From Cephalotus follicularis (lineage: Eukaryota; Streptophyta; Magnoliopsida; Oxalidales; Cephalotaceae): 64,000 nucleotides of DNA. The notes beneath the pieces were generated by a model. It saw only the letters and a program-made list of their open reading frames with translations. It was not told the DNA's origin and ran no database searches. The position numbers were made by a program, and so were the translations under genes. This document shows, piece after piece, positions 11,652-22,962 of the stretch; the stretch's first letter is position 1, and each line of letters starts with the position of its first letter. The stretch covers positions 177,114 to 241,113 of the forward strand of contig BDDD01001818.1 of NCBI GenBank assembly GCA_001972305.1, read 5' to 3'.

Positions 11652-14418
11652 TGTAATACCCTACTTACCTGTACGTATTTTCTTACAGGTTTTATATGTT
11701 TCGTTTAAGTATTTGTCTATTTTATGTTGGGTGTATGTTTTTGGGCTGACTGATACCAGCCTTAATTTTGGGGCATGTTGGTATGGATATTTTGTTTGGT
11801 ATATTTAGTCATATTATTGTTATTACAAAACCATTTTTATCAAATACATAATTATCTTCTTATAATCTTAAATTGATTTTATTAATTAAATTTTCAGAAA
11901 TTGGTTTCTAAAAACAAAATCTTTATCTTTAATATTTTCCTTCTTCTTCCCAAACTCTCTCTCCCGTATCTCTATCTCTCCAATCACCCTCTCCCTCACA
12001 ACTCTATCTCTTTCCTTCTCCTCTCCCTAAAAATCTGCCCTTTTCCTTATCTAACTAGATTAGGTCTCTTGTTTCCTTATTCTAGCCGAACTCTCTCTCT
12101 TTAAGTATGTTAATTCCATTGTGTTTCTGTCGTCCCTCTCTTTGCTTGTGGTTGCTGCCGAACCTGCCATTGGAGAGTCATTGTGTTTTGGTGTTCTTGC
12201 TTCATCAATCAGGTTAGTTTCTTCATGGTTTCGATGTAGGAATCATTTTTGCAATGTTTGGTATAGTTGACAGGCTTTGAATTCTTGATATCTTCCTCTC
12301 ATTTTCCTTTCTGCTCAGCCACTGTGTCCTCCTAATTGGTGTTTTTACAACTGTTTTTGACATCCATCAGGTTGGTTTCCTATGTTGTTATGTCATGGTG
12401 ATTGGTTATATGTTTTTGTCTATCGAATTCTTATGTTATAGGCTGCTAGAATTCCTTTAATTTAGTTTGGTTCCTGCCTTCTATCAATAACTTTCTGAGT
12501 TGGTTAGCAAGCCATTGTCATCTCATATGTGTTATGTAATCTAGTTTAGTAAATTCAATATGGCAATTATGGAGAAAAGTGATTAGGAAGAGACATGCAT
12601 TGTATAAATTTTCTCACTCTTAAATAATTTTCTGTCAATAGGTCTCTATCGAATTCTGTGTTGTAACATTGTTTTACATGCCATGCAAGGTTGTTTTTAA
12701 TGTTGGTAATCTTCTAGTGTCAAAAAATCCGAGTCTTGGCTGCTAAATTGCACAAAATCGCACTGAATTGCTGTTCGGTCACCCAGAATAGTCGACTGCC
12801 CATATGAACAGTCGGCTGCTTTGTGTTGAGTAGTCGGCTGGACCCCTGATTCAGTCGACTGCTTGCATGTCCAGGTTGAGTAGTCGACTGCCACCCCTTG
12901 ATTAGTCGACTGGGTTCCTGAAACAGTCGGCTGGTTTGTCCTGTAAACTCCTGTTTTCATCCATTTGTTCTTCCGATTATCCGGGTCTATTCTAAACATC
13001 ATTATGATTATGTTTTCTGTTCAAAATGAATTTTAGACCCTTATTTGAACATTATTATGTTGAATAGATTATTGTGCTACGTGAAGCAAATTAATTTACC
13101 GGATATTCGTAAGTTAGTCTGTGATCGCATAAAGTAAGGATTTTCGTTCCTTGATAAACTCTTACTGATTCAGTTCTGTTTTGAGAATAAATACAGATTC
13201 TTTATTTTGGTTTTATCTGAATTGAAGCTGTTTTGTTTTAATGAGATGAACGGATATTTCTTTTTGGACATCTGGTTTATTTGAAATAAATTCAGTTTAT
13301 GAATATGTCCCTTTCAGATTATGAACTCCGTTATATTTGGATTTTGAAATAAAGTCAGTTAACATTTTATTGAATATATTTTCTGGCTTAATGAAATCCG
13401 CTATGTTATGTTTATGAAATGTTAAGCAAAAGTCTCTTTATTGTAAAAATAAAAGAGTTGCATTTCGATTATGAAAGTATATGTTATGTGAAACTATATC
13501 ATTTGTGAACAATTTATGATTATGTTGGGAAACCTTTCTATGTATTTTAAATGGATTTGATGAAATCAAAGTTTTGAAATGGTGAAATACTGAGCTTTTA
13601 TAACCACCTATGGGTGTACCATAGGCATGCTGTGAGCCTGGCACGGGGGCATGACACTTTCTGTAACGGTGTTATTAGTTTACGGCGTCTCTCTGGGATA
13701 TCCTTGGATAGGATTTGTGATAGAGGCGTATGGATCGATCCTAGTTATACGTTTTTGGGATATGTTTTGGGATATGGGAATTGTATGTGTATTGCCGTAC
13801 ATTGCAATTCCATTTGGCAATGTGGGTGTCGCGAACCCCTCGCTACTATGTGTTTCTGATATGTCATGGGTTTTGATGCTCAGTTATGGAACCTATGTTT
13901 TGGAAAGGTATACTTTATGGTTTCAAAGTTATGAACTTGGTTTATATGTTTTGCCATGGGCATTTACAAAGTAAGTTCAAATTATTTTATTGCTCAAGAT
14001 TTCTGTTTTAAGGTACTTTTGAAATCTTCTTGCTTTAAAATACCGTTTACTGTTTTACATTCTATATTCATACTGAGGTTTGCTCAGCCGCGTTTTTTGT
14101 TTCCATGTGGCAGGTTATCAAGAGCAAAGGGGCAATGTGTGATGAGAGTGACTCCCATATGTCTGAGGATCGTCTAGGAGCTGATCCCTCTGTGTTTGTG
14201 TGGTCGTAGTGGGACCCGTTTAATAAACAATAAGTTATTTCATTTTTATGACTTTTGGATTATGAATAAGTTTCAGTTTACGATCCGTTTCGGTATGTTA
14301 TTGGATATGCTTTAAACCATCACATTTTTAATAAAGATGAACTTTTCTAGTATGTTAAGTTATGTTAAGATTCTGTATTTTGCACCTATGGCAACTCCCA
14401 CAGCTCGGGGGTGTTACA
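11652..14418 (+). repeat. 5' LTR of G1
   Basis: 2767 bp from TGTAATACCC to GGGGGTGTTACA. It is nearly colinear with the 3' LTR at 19205 and related to the G0 LTR. Pyrimidine-rich CTCTCTCTC stretches lie near 11945-12100. A block resembling the conserved region of other LTRs here (CTGAGGTTTGCTCAGCCGCG) lies near 14072-14092. Confidence 0.95.
12789..12933. repeat. AGTCGACTG cluster, seven units, 5' LTR of G1
   Basis: Seven units of AGTCGACTG or AGTCGGCTG at irregular spacing. The matching interval in the 3' LTR has eight. Confidence 0.9.
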
Positions 14419-14423
14419 GTTTA

Positions 14424-14434
14424 TGGTATCAGAG
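14424..14434 (+). other. Primer-binding site of G1
   Basis: TGGTATCAGAG begins five bases after the 5' LTR. It pairs with the 3' end of plant initiator tRNA-Met, the usual primer for plant Ty3 and copia elements. Confidence 0.92.
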
Positions 14435-14588
14435 AATAGGCTTTGTTCCTTAGAAGACCTAACTAGGTTTGACCTGTGAGCTTGGGTAGACTTGGGTTAG
14501 GACTGTTATGTTTTGGCCTTTCTGATATGTTTTATGTTTTGATGTTTGTGTTTCGGTTTGATATCACGTGTTTTTGTTTCCTTCGTAG

Positions 14589-15000
14589 ATGGTACGCACA
14601 AGAAACACTCCTCAGAGAACTGCATCAGGTGGGGCTCAAAATGAAGTCAGAAACGAGCCTTCTGTGTAAGAGTTTGTTCGTCAGGCAGTTGCTCAGGAAG
14701 TGAATCGTGTTATGCAACAATAGAATCGGGAACAAGTTGTTGAGGAGAATGCTCTGGCAGATGTTCAGGTGGGTATGGAAACTGGGGATAGGCATGGCAC
14801 ACCTACTCATGTTTGGCTTGAGCAGTTTCAGAAACAGAGGCCGCAGTCTTTCTGTTCGGCTGTGACTCCTGTAGAAGCCGAACACTGGGTAGCACATATG
14901 GAGAAGATCTTTAGTGTACTGAGGCGTGATGATCAGCAGAAGGTAAGGTTGGCGGCTTACAAACTCGAAGGGGATGCTCATAGTGGTGGAATACTCTGAA
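14589..15000 (+). pseudogene. gag N-terminal half, G1 (broken)
   Basis: The frame opens with ATG at 14589 (MVRTRNTPQRTASGG) about 165 bases after the primer site, a usual start for this group. It is interrupted by stops near 14667 and 14722. Downstream it reads WLEQFQKQRPQSF, then the capsid-like gag segment with AEHWVAHMEKIF and [11 protein letters not shown]. Near 14985 the homology moves to another frame, consistent with a one-base loss. Confidence 0.8.
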
Positions 15001-17084
15001 TTCGGCTAAGGGTGAAGGTTATGCAGATCCTCTGTTGTGGTCTGAGTTCGTGGATGTCTTCTATCAGCAGTATTTCCCCACTGTGTATAAGGAGGCGTAT
15101 GCTAGAGAGTTCGTTAACACCAGGCAGAAGGATGGAGAAACAGTTTTGGAGTTCTTGGCCCGTTTCACTAGATTGACTGGGTTTGCTGGATCCGCGATGG
15201 GGTCAGCATCAGAGCAAGCTGAAAAGTTCAAGTGGAAGCTGCATTACCAGCTTCGGGGAAAGCTGATAAACTCCAAGTTTTCGGATGTAGCTGAAGTTGC
15301 TAATGCCGCGAAAAACAATGAATTGGAGAGATTGGACTTCCAGGCAGTATGCCAGGAGGGGGATAAAAAGAGGTATAGGAGTGAACAAGATTCTGGACAG
15401 CAGAGCAAGGGACAAGGCAGTTCATGGAACAGGGGCAGAGGAGGTAAACAACATAAGAGAAATCACAAGCAAAATAGAGATGGTAATCAACAGTGTCAGC
15501 AAGGAAATGATCAGAAGAATGCACAGGGAGTTGATGGGGGTAACCCCGATGTTCAGATTGCTAGATGTGATGCTTGTGGTAGGTATCATCCAGTCGGTAC
15601 CTGTTATAAAGTCAGTGGGGCCTGTTTTGTATGTGGACAGATGGGACACTTCGCGAAGGATTGTCAGGATCCTCGTGCTAAGGAAAGGAAGGGTAATGGT
15701 GCGAATGCTGGGCAGCGCAACGTGGGAGGCCAAGTCTTTGCAATTACGACTCATCAGGCAACTAATGCTCCAGGTACGGTTTCGGGTTTTATTTCTGTTG
15801 GTAATCGTAGAGCTTATGTGTTATATGATACTGGATCGATGCACTCGGTTGTAGTGAGATCTTTTGTTCGGCATCTTGGAATGCCTTCACAGTTGTTTGA
15901 TCCTGCTTTGGTTCTTTCTACCCCTATGGGGACATCTGTTGTGATATCTGAGTGTTTTTATGCTTGCCCTATTGTTTTCGATGATCGGATTCGTGATGCG
16001 GATCTTTTTCCTATGGATATGTATGATTTCGATATGATTCTGGGTATGAATTGGTTGGAGCGCCATTGGGCTACGATTGATTGTCATGCTCGGAGGATTC
16101 TGTTCGGAGAAGTGGATCGACCTTATTTTATTTATCAGGGTTCACGGCCTATGAAAGATGTCAAGATCATATCTGTTATGAAAGCTCAGAAATTAGTTGC
16201 TAAGGGCGCCGAAGGGTTTCTGGCTGTGCTGAAGGATGTCTCAAGGGTCGAGCCTCCCCTTGAAGATTATACTGTGGTTAGAGAGTTTTCTGATGTGTTT
16301 CCGGGGGAGTTACCGGGTTTGCCACCGCAACGGGAAGTGGAGTTTACCATTGAACTCATTCCTAGGGTGGCACCTATATCTAAAGCACCGTATAGGATGG
16401 CACCGCTTGAGTTGCAAGAGCTGAAAGAGCAGTTGCAAGAGTTCTTAGATCGGGGTTTTATTCGGCCGAGTGTTTCGCCGTGGGGAGCTCCGGTTTTGTT
16501 TGTGAAGAAGAAAGATGGATCTATGAGACTGTGTATTGACTATAGAGAACTGAATCGAATCACTGTTCGTAATAAATACCATTTGCCTAGGATTGATGAC
16601 CTATTTGATCAACTCCAAGGTGCGCGGTATTTTTCTAAGATCGATTTGAGGTCTGGATATCATCAGTTGCGGATAAAAGATGAAGATGTGCCTAAGACTG
16701 CTTTCCGCACACGGTATGGGCATTATGAATTTCTGGTGATGTTGTTTGGGCTTACGAATGCACCGGCAGTTTTCATGGACCTAATGAATCGAGTTTTTCA
16801 TGAGTTTCTGGATTGGTTTGTGATTGTGTTCATCGACGATATTCTTGTGTATTCAAAATCGAAGGAACAACATGAAGATCAACTTCGTATAGTGCTTGGT
16901 ATTCTGAGGAAGAATCAGCTATACGCAAAGTTTTCGAAATGTGAGTTCTGGTTGGAACAGGTGGCGTTTTTGGGCAATGTGATTACAGCGGAAAGGATTA
17001 CTGTGGATCCTGCTAAGGTTGAAGCTATTACTAAATGGCCGAGACCTACTACAGTATCGGAGGTTAGGAGCTTTTTATGTTTGG
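15001..17084 (+). pseudogene. gag-protease-RT polyprotein segment, G1
   Basis: The frame is open from about 15001 to 17116; homology ends near 17084. Residues below count from 15035. They give the rest of the gag capsid (1-110), a zinc knuckle [14 protein letters not shown] (197-210), aspartic protease with DTG at 265-267 and the MILGMNWL motif near 336, then reverse transcriptase. RT shows the [12 protein letters not shown] and IDLRSGYHQ motifs and the catalytic FIDD near 599-602. Near 17085 homology jumps to another frame, consistent with a small deletion (3n+1 bases) in the LAG region. In life the product makes particles, processes the polyprotein and copies RNA into cDNA. Confidence 0.92.
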
Positions 17085-18687
17085 CTGGCGGTTCATGGAA
17101 GGCTTCTCCTCCATAGCCTTGCCACTGACTCAGCTTATGAAGAAGGGAGCAAAGTTTGTGTGGAATGATGAGCGGGAGGCAAGTTTCGAGAAACTGAAGA
17201 ACAGTCTTGTGTCTGCACCGATTCTTCGTTTACCATCTGGGTCGGGAGGATACCAGATTTATAGTGATGCTTCAAAAAAGGGTTTGGGTTGTGTTCTGAT
17301 GCAGCATGGTCATGTGATATCATATGCTTCGAGACAGTTGAAGCCTTACGAGTTGAATTACCCTACACATGATCTCGAGTTGGCAGCAGTTGTGTTTGCA
17401 TTGAAGATTTGGAGGAACTACTTGTATGGAGAAACTTGTGACCTCTTTACCGATCATAAGAGTCTCAAGTACATCTTCACGCAAAAGGAATTGAATATGC
17501 GTCAGAGACGTTGGTTAGAGCTTTTGAAGGATTACGCTCTGAATATTCAGTACCACCCTGGTAAAGCAAACGTGGTAGCTGATGCTCTGAGTAGGAAGAG
17601 TTCTGGGAGTGTGGCGGCTTTGGTTACTCAGTCACATTTGATAGCAGACATGGAGCGATTGGATTTGAATCTGTTTGTTCGGGGTTCAGATGGATATATG
17701 GCTGGCATGTGTATGGAGCCTACCCTTATATCTCGAATTAAGGCAGCTCAGAGTGATGACGGTGAGCTTTGGGCCTTGGTTCAGAATGTAGAAAAGGGTA
17801 AGCAATCAGAGTTTCGTGTGGATGAGCATGGAGTGATCTGGTTGGGTAGTCGGTTGTGTGTTCCGGCAGATACTTCCATCAGAGATGCTGTCTTGTCTGA
17901 AGCACATAGTTCTCCATTCTCTATACATCCGGGTTCTACAAAAATGTACAGAGACTTGAAGGAAAATTTCTGGTGGAATGGAATGAAGAGGGATGTAGCG
18001 GAATTTGTCGGGAAGTGTTTGGTCTGTCAGCAGGTTAAGATCAAACACCAGCGTACTAGTAGTTTGTTACAGCCCTTGGAAGTTCCAGTATGGAAATGGG
18101 AGAGTATTGCGATGGATTTTGTTACAGGCTTGCCAAGAACTTACAGGAGAAACGATGCTATTTGGGTTGTGGTGGATCGGTTGACCAAATCAGCTCACTT
18201 CTTGGCAATCCGAGAGGACTTTTCTGTGGACCGCTTGGCGGAGGTTTTCCAGTGGGAGATTGTGAGATTGCATGGGACTCCCGTATCTATTGTTTCGGAT
18301 AGGGATCCCCGTTTCACTTCACGGTTTTGGAAGGGATTTCAGAAAGCTTGGGGTACGAGACTAAATTTCAGTACAGCTTTCCATCCACAGACAGATGGGC
18401 AGACAGAGAAGACCATTCAGACCTTAGAAGATATGTTAAGGTCTTGTGCTTTGGAGTGGACTGGGAGCTGGGATGAGTATTTGAGCCTAGTGGAGTTTGC
18501 CTACAATAACAGTTGGCATGCTAGTATTCGTGTGGCTCCGTTTGAAGCTCTTTATGGGAGGAAATGTCGAGCTCTGACATGCTGGGATGAAGTCGGAGAA
18601 AGAGTTATCGAGGGGCCAGAGTTAGTACGAATCACTACTGAGAAGGTGGCTATAGCAAGGGAGAGGTTGAAGACAGCTCAATCTTGA
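17085..18687 (+). pseudogene. RNase H and integrase segment, G1
   Basis: RNase H motifs are [34 protein letters not shown] and ADALSRK. The integrase follows, with an HHCC zinc-binding site (ending KCLVCQQ) and a core with aspartates in AMDFVTGLP and IVSDRDPRF and a glutamate in [11 protein letters not shown]. The frame ends at 18685 with TGA, directly followed by TAG (18688). Homology continues past both, in phase. Both stops look like C-to-T changes of Arg and Gln codons, the expected decay of methylated DNA. Confidence 0.92.
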
Positions 18688-18690
18688 TAG

Positions 18691-19152
18691 AAAAGTTATG
18701 CAGACAAACATCGAAAGGATTTGGAGTTCAAAGTAGGTGAACATGTGTTCTTAAAAGTTTCACCTTGGAAAGGCGTCCGACGGTTTGGACTGAAGGGAAA
18801 GTTGAGTCCTTGGTTTATAGGACCATTTGAAATTCTTGAGAGGGTTGGCGCAGTTGCGTATCGGTTAGCTTTGCCTCCACAGTTATCTCATGTTCATGAT
18901 GTGTTCCATGTGTCCTTGTTAAGGGGTTATCAGTATCGTCCCCTACACGTGGTCCACTATCGTTTGGACAGCATTCGGGAGGACCTATCATATGATGAGG
19001 AGGCGGAGGCTATTCTGGATCGACAGGAACGGGTTACGCGTAGCAAGACCGTTCCGTTTGTGAAGCTGTTATGGAGGAACCATCCCGAACGCGAGGCTAC
19101 TTGGGAAATGGAGGAACACATTCTGGAACGATATCCTCGTTTTTTCGTTTAA
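18691..19152 (+). pseudogene. Integrase C-terminus with chromodomain, G1
   Basis: It continues the integrase frame after two adjacent stops. It shows VGEHVFLKVSPWKGVRRFG, then GPFEILERVGAVAYRLALPP and HDVFHVSLL, the GPY/F module. It ends with a chromodomain-like stretch (VPFVKLLWRNHPEREATWE) that in chromoviruses can guide insertion towards particular chromatin. The stop is at 19150. Confidence 0.9.
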
Positions 19153-19168
19153 GGTATGTGTATGTTAA

Positions 19169-19204
19169 GATTTCGGGACGAAATCTTCTTTTTCGGGGGG
19201 TGGA
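19169..19204 (+). other. Pre-PPT hairpin and polypurine tract, G1
   Basis: GATTTCG (19169-19175) and CGAAATC (19179-19185) form a perfect 7-bp stem with a 3-base loop. The G-rich tract TCGGGGGGTGGA then runs to the LTR edge at 19205, where plus-strand synthesis would start. A similar dyad precedes the PPTs of G2 and N1. Confidence 0.8.
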
Positions 19205-21997
19205 TGTAATACCCTGCTTACCTGTACGTATTTTCTTACGGGTTTTATCTGTTTCGTTTAAGTATTTGTCTGTTTTATGTTGGGTTTATGTTTTTGGGCT
19301 GACTGATACCAGCCTTAATTTTGGGCATGTTGGTATGGATATTTTGTTTGGTATATTTAGTCATATTATTATTATTACAAAACCATTTTTATCAAATACA
19401 TAATTATCTTCTTATAATCTTAAATTGATTTTATTAATTAAATTTTCAGAAATTGGTTTTTAAAAACAAAATCTTTATCTTTAATATTTTCCTTCTTCTT
19501 CCCAAACCCTCTCTCTCGTATCTCTATCTCTCCAATCACCCTCTCCCTCACAACTCTATCTCTTTCCTTCTTCTCTCCCTAAAAATCTGCCCTTTTCTTT
19601 ATCTAACTAGATTAGGTCTCTTCTTTCCTTATTCTAGCCAAACTCTCTCTCTTTAAGTATGTTAATTCCATTGTGTTTCTGCCGTCTCTCTCTTTGCTTG
19701 TGGTTGCTGCCGAACCTGCCATTGGAGAGTCATTGTGTTTTTGGTGTTCTTGCTTCATCAATCAGGTTAGTTTCTTCATGGTTTCAATGTAGGAATCATT
19801 TTTGCAATGTTTGGTATAGTTGACAGGCTTTGAATTATAGATATCTTCCTCTCGTTTTCCTTTCTGATCAGCCACTGTGTCCTCCGAATTGGTGTTTCTG
19901 CAACTGTTTTTGACATCCATCAGGTTGGTTTCCTATGTTGTTATGTCATGGTGATTGGTTATATGTTTTTGTCTATCGAATTCTTATGTTGTAGGCTGCT
20001 AGAATTCCTTTAATTCAGTTTGGTTCCTGCCTTCTGTCAATAACTTTCTGAGTTGGTTAGCAAGCCATTGTCATCTCATATGTGTTATGTAATCTGGTTT
20101 AATAAATTGAATATGGCAATTATGCAGAAAAGTGATTAGGAAGAGACATGCATGGTATAAATTTTCTGTCACTCTTAAATAATTTTCTGTCAATAGGTCT
20201 CTGTCGAATTCTGTGTTGTAACATTGTTTTGCATGCCATGCAAGGTTATTTTTAATGTTGGTAATCTTCTAGTGTCGAAAAATCCGAGTCTTGGCTGCTA
20301 AATTGCATGAAATCGCACTGAATTGTTGTTCTGTCACCCAGAACAGTCGACTGCCCATATGAACAATCGACTGCTTTGTGTTGAGTAGTCTGTTGGACCC
20401 CTGATTCAGTCGACTGCTTGCATGTCCAGGTTGAGTAGTCGACTGGCCTTGTTGCGTAGTCGACTGCCACCCCTTGATTAGTCGACTGGATTCCTGAAAC
20501 AGTCGGCTGGTTTGTCCTGTAAACTGTTGTTTTCATCCATTTGTTCTTCCGATGACCCGAGTCTATTCTAAACATCATTATGATTCTGTTTTATGTTCAA
20601 AATGAATTTTAGACCCTTATTTGAACATTGTTATGTTGAATAGATTATTGTGCTATGTGAAGCAAATTAAGTTTACCGGATATTCGTAAGTTAGTCTGTG
20701 ATCGCATATGGTACGGATTTTCGTTCCTTGATAAACTCTTACTGATTCTGTTCTGTTTTGAGAATAAATACAGATTCTTTATTTTGGTTTTATCTGAATT
20801 GAAGCTGTTTTGTTTTAATGAGATGAACGGATATTTCTTTTTGGACATCTGGTTTATTTGAAATAAATTCAGTTTATGAATTTGTCCCTTTCATATTATG
20901 AACTCCGTTATATTTGGATTTTGAAATAAAGTCAGTTAACATTTTATTGAATATATTTTCTGGCTTAATGAACTCCGCTATGTTATGTTTATGAAATGTT
21001 ACGCAAACGTCTCTTTATTGTGAAAATAAAAGAGTTGCATTTCGATTATGAAAGTATATGTTATGTGAAACTATATCATTTGTGAACGATTTATGATTAT
21101 GTTGGGAAACCTTTCTATGTATTTTAAATGGATTTGATGAAATCAAAGTTTTGAAATGGTGAAATACTGAGCTTTTATAACCACCTATGGGGGTACCATA
21201 GGCATGCTGTGAGCCTGGCATGGGGGCATGACACTTTCCGTAACCGTGTGATTAGTTTACGGTGTCTCTCTGGGATATCCTTGGATAGGATTTGTGATAG
21301 AGGTGTATGGATCGATCCTAGTTATATGTTTTTGGGATATGTTTTGGGATATGGGAATTGTATGTGTAGTGTCTTACACTGCAATTCCATTTGGCAATGT
21401 GGGTGTCGCGAACCCCTTGCTACTATGTGTTTCTGATATGTTATGGGGTTTGGTGCTCAGTTATGGAACCAATGTTTTGGAAAGGTATACTTTATGGTTT
21501 CAAAGTTATGAACTTGGTTTATATGTTTTCCCGTGGGCATTTACAAAGTAAGTTCAAATTATTTTATTGCTTAAGATTTCTGTTTTAAGGTACTTTTGAA
21601 ATCTTCTTGCTTTAAAATACCGTTTACTGTTTTACATTCTATATTCGTACTGAGGTTTGCTCAGCCGCGTTTTTTTTGTTTCCATGCGGCAGGTTATCAG
21701 GAGCAAAGGGGCAATCTGTGATGAGAGTGACTCCCATATGTCTGAGGATCATCTAGGAGCTGATCCCTCTGTGTTTGTGTGGTCGTAGTGGGACCCGTTT
21801 AATAAACAATATCTTATTTCATTTTTATGACTTTTGGATTATGAATAAGTTTCGGTTTATGATTAGTTTCGGTATGTTATTGGATATGCTTTAAACCATC
21901 ACGTTTTTAATAAAGATGAACTTTTCTAGTATGTTAAGTTATGTTAAGATTCTGTATTTTGCACCTGTGGCGACTCCCACAGTTCGGGGGTGTTACA
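19205..21997 (+). repeat. 3' LTR of G1
   Basis: 2793 bp from TGTAATACCCTGC to GGGGGTGTTACA. It is the partner of the 5' LTR, with scattered substitutions and small indels, including one extra palindrome unit. Confidence 0.95.
20343..20510. repeat. AGTCGACTG cluster, eight units, 3' LTR of G1
   Basis: Eight units including decayed ones (AATCGACTG, AGTCTGTTG). Relative to the 5' LTR there is one added unit, with its spacer, near 20437-20463. Confidence 0.9.
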
Positions 21998-22267
21998 AAC
22001 CGTCAGCTGCTCCAAGCTTGAACCGGCTATCGAATCTCCATCGCTTAGAAACCTCCTATCCTTGATCACTTCATTCACACTGCATATACAACACATTCCC
22101 GTTATGCTATACGCACAGGAATCAACACTATCGTCACCGAAGCTCCGGCCAACTCAACCATCTCCGGTGACACCCATAAACAGACTCCACATTGGAGGAT
22201 CTACTCAAAACCGTCAGAGACTCGCCGTGACTCGCCACAGAACGCGCTGTCACGGCCGGTAGTGAGT

Positions 22268-22284
22268 TTGACTCACTGAGTCAA
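22268..22284. promoter_or_regulatory. GCN4-like dyad TTGACTCACTGAGTCAA in L1
   Basis: Two TGACTCA half-sites face each other around one base, a perfect inverted repeat. TGA(C/G)TCA is a known plant bZIP target (GCN4 box). The same dyad occurs in L2 (43690-43704) and, with the complementary central base, in P1 (39267-39283). Regulatory use is inferred only. Confidence 0.5.
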
Positions 22285-22401
22285 CTCGCCGGTCATGCAT
22301 AATTTCAGTCACCACCCAAAAAGCCACACAATCATCTGTTCTACGCGTCACTGCCCGAGACTCCCCGTGACTCACCAAGGAACCGGCGGTCACAACAGGC
22401 A

Positions 22402-22429
22402 GCGAGTCAAACTCGCTGGGTTGACTCAG
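22402..22429. promoter_or_regulatory. Second GAGTCAA-type dyad in L1
   Basis: GCGAGTCAAACTCGC is an inverted repeat (6-bp arms around CAA), and TTGACTCA follows at once. Its position matches a second dyad in L2 at 43826-43849. Confidence 0.45.
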
Positions 22430-22788
22430 CTTTCACATTTTGGCCAATTTCGATCTGAAATTGCCTCAACAGCCATCAAAATGAGTAAAGCTTCTCCTTA
22501 AGATGAAGACCGGCCCCCATCCGCGATTAAATAGGTGGTGCAACGCACGGGAGTGCATGACAGAGGCGGTCTGCCGAAGAAGAAGAAAAGAGAAAGGAGG
22601 AAGAGAGAGTTACCATCGGTTGAGGCTAGCACCGCACGTCCTACGGCCGTCTTCTCTTCGCCCGGCGTCGTTTCTTCTCTCTACCGCCATCTCTCTCCCG
22701 CTCTCTCCCACTTTCTCTCCCACGCTCTGTCTTCTCTTCCTTCTTAGCGCACCTGGCGCTTCTATAAAGCGTCGGGCACTTTTTTTTT

Positions 22789-22809
22789 ATAATATATATA
22801 TATATATAC
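22789..22809. repeat. (AT)n microsatellite in L1
   Basis: About ten AT dinucleotides, with one interruption, follow a run of nine or more T. Confidence 0.85.
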
Positions 22810-22828
22810 ATACGTCCAGGGCATTACA

Positions 22829-22962
22829 CATCGGCATAGGCTACATCTCCTTGGCCTTTAGCAAACCAAGTCCCTAGGTGAAGGTAGTTTAGCTGGTGGG
22901 AACCTTGTCCTTGGACATAAGGTGTCCTCCGACATAATGCGTCCTCAGACATGCACACGTTA
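22829..22962. other. Unassigned 134-bp spacer between L1 and G2
   Basis: No coding potential and no match to other parts of the window that I can see. It may be the flank into which L1 and G2 inserted. The last five bases, CGTTA (22958-22962), are the presumed left copy of G2's target duplication; the right copy is outside the window. Confidence 0.5.

Larger units (their letters stand above)
11652..21997 (+). mobile_element. G1: full-length Ty3/gypsy chromovirus (Tekay/Del-like)
   Basis: All structural parts are present in order: 5' LTR 11652-14418, primer site, gag, protease, RT, RNase H, integrase, chromodomain, polypurine tract, 3' LTR 19205-21997. The insertion is flanked by AATCG (11647-11651) and AACCG (21998-22002), a 5-bp duplication with one difference. 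The order RT, RNase H, integrase defines Ty3/gypsy, and the C-terminal chromodomain defines a chromovirus. The polyprotein is broken by at least two indels and several stops, so it could not move by itself. It inserted into L1. Confidence 0.93.
22003..22828 (-). repeat. L1: LTR fragment right of G1
   Basis: It resumes after the G1 target duplication and ends GGGCATTACA (22828), i.e. TGTAATGCCC in LTR orientation. It resembles the L2 segment 43450-44150: TATACAACACATTC.CGTTATG, CTCCGGCC, GGTCTACTCAAAACCG, GACTCACTGAGTCAACTCGCCGG, then a purine/pyrimidine-rich stretch and a GC-rich hairpin-like segment. No protein is encoded. Confidence 0.75.

Noticed and set aside
13614..13974. Open frames in G1 LTRs repeated near 21209-21551
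   Set aside because: Two overlapping frames in non-coding LTR sequence. Their repetition reflects the LTR copy, not a gene.
14424..14434. Fragment of a tRNA-Met gene
   Set aside because: Only an 11-base primer-binding site next to an LTR; no cloverleaf can be formed.
22503..22877. 124-codon open frame in L1
   Set aside because: Lies across LTR sequence with a pyrimidine tract and an (AT)n run; no homology.
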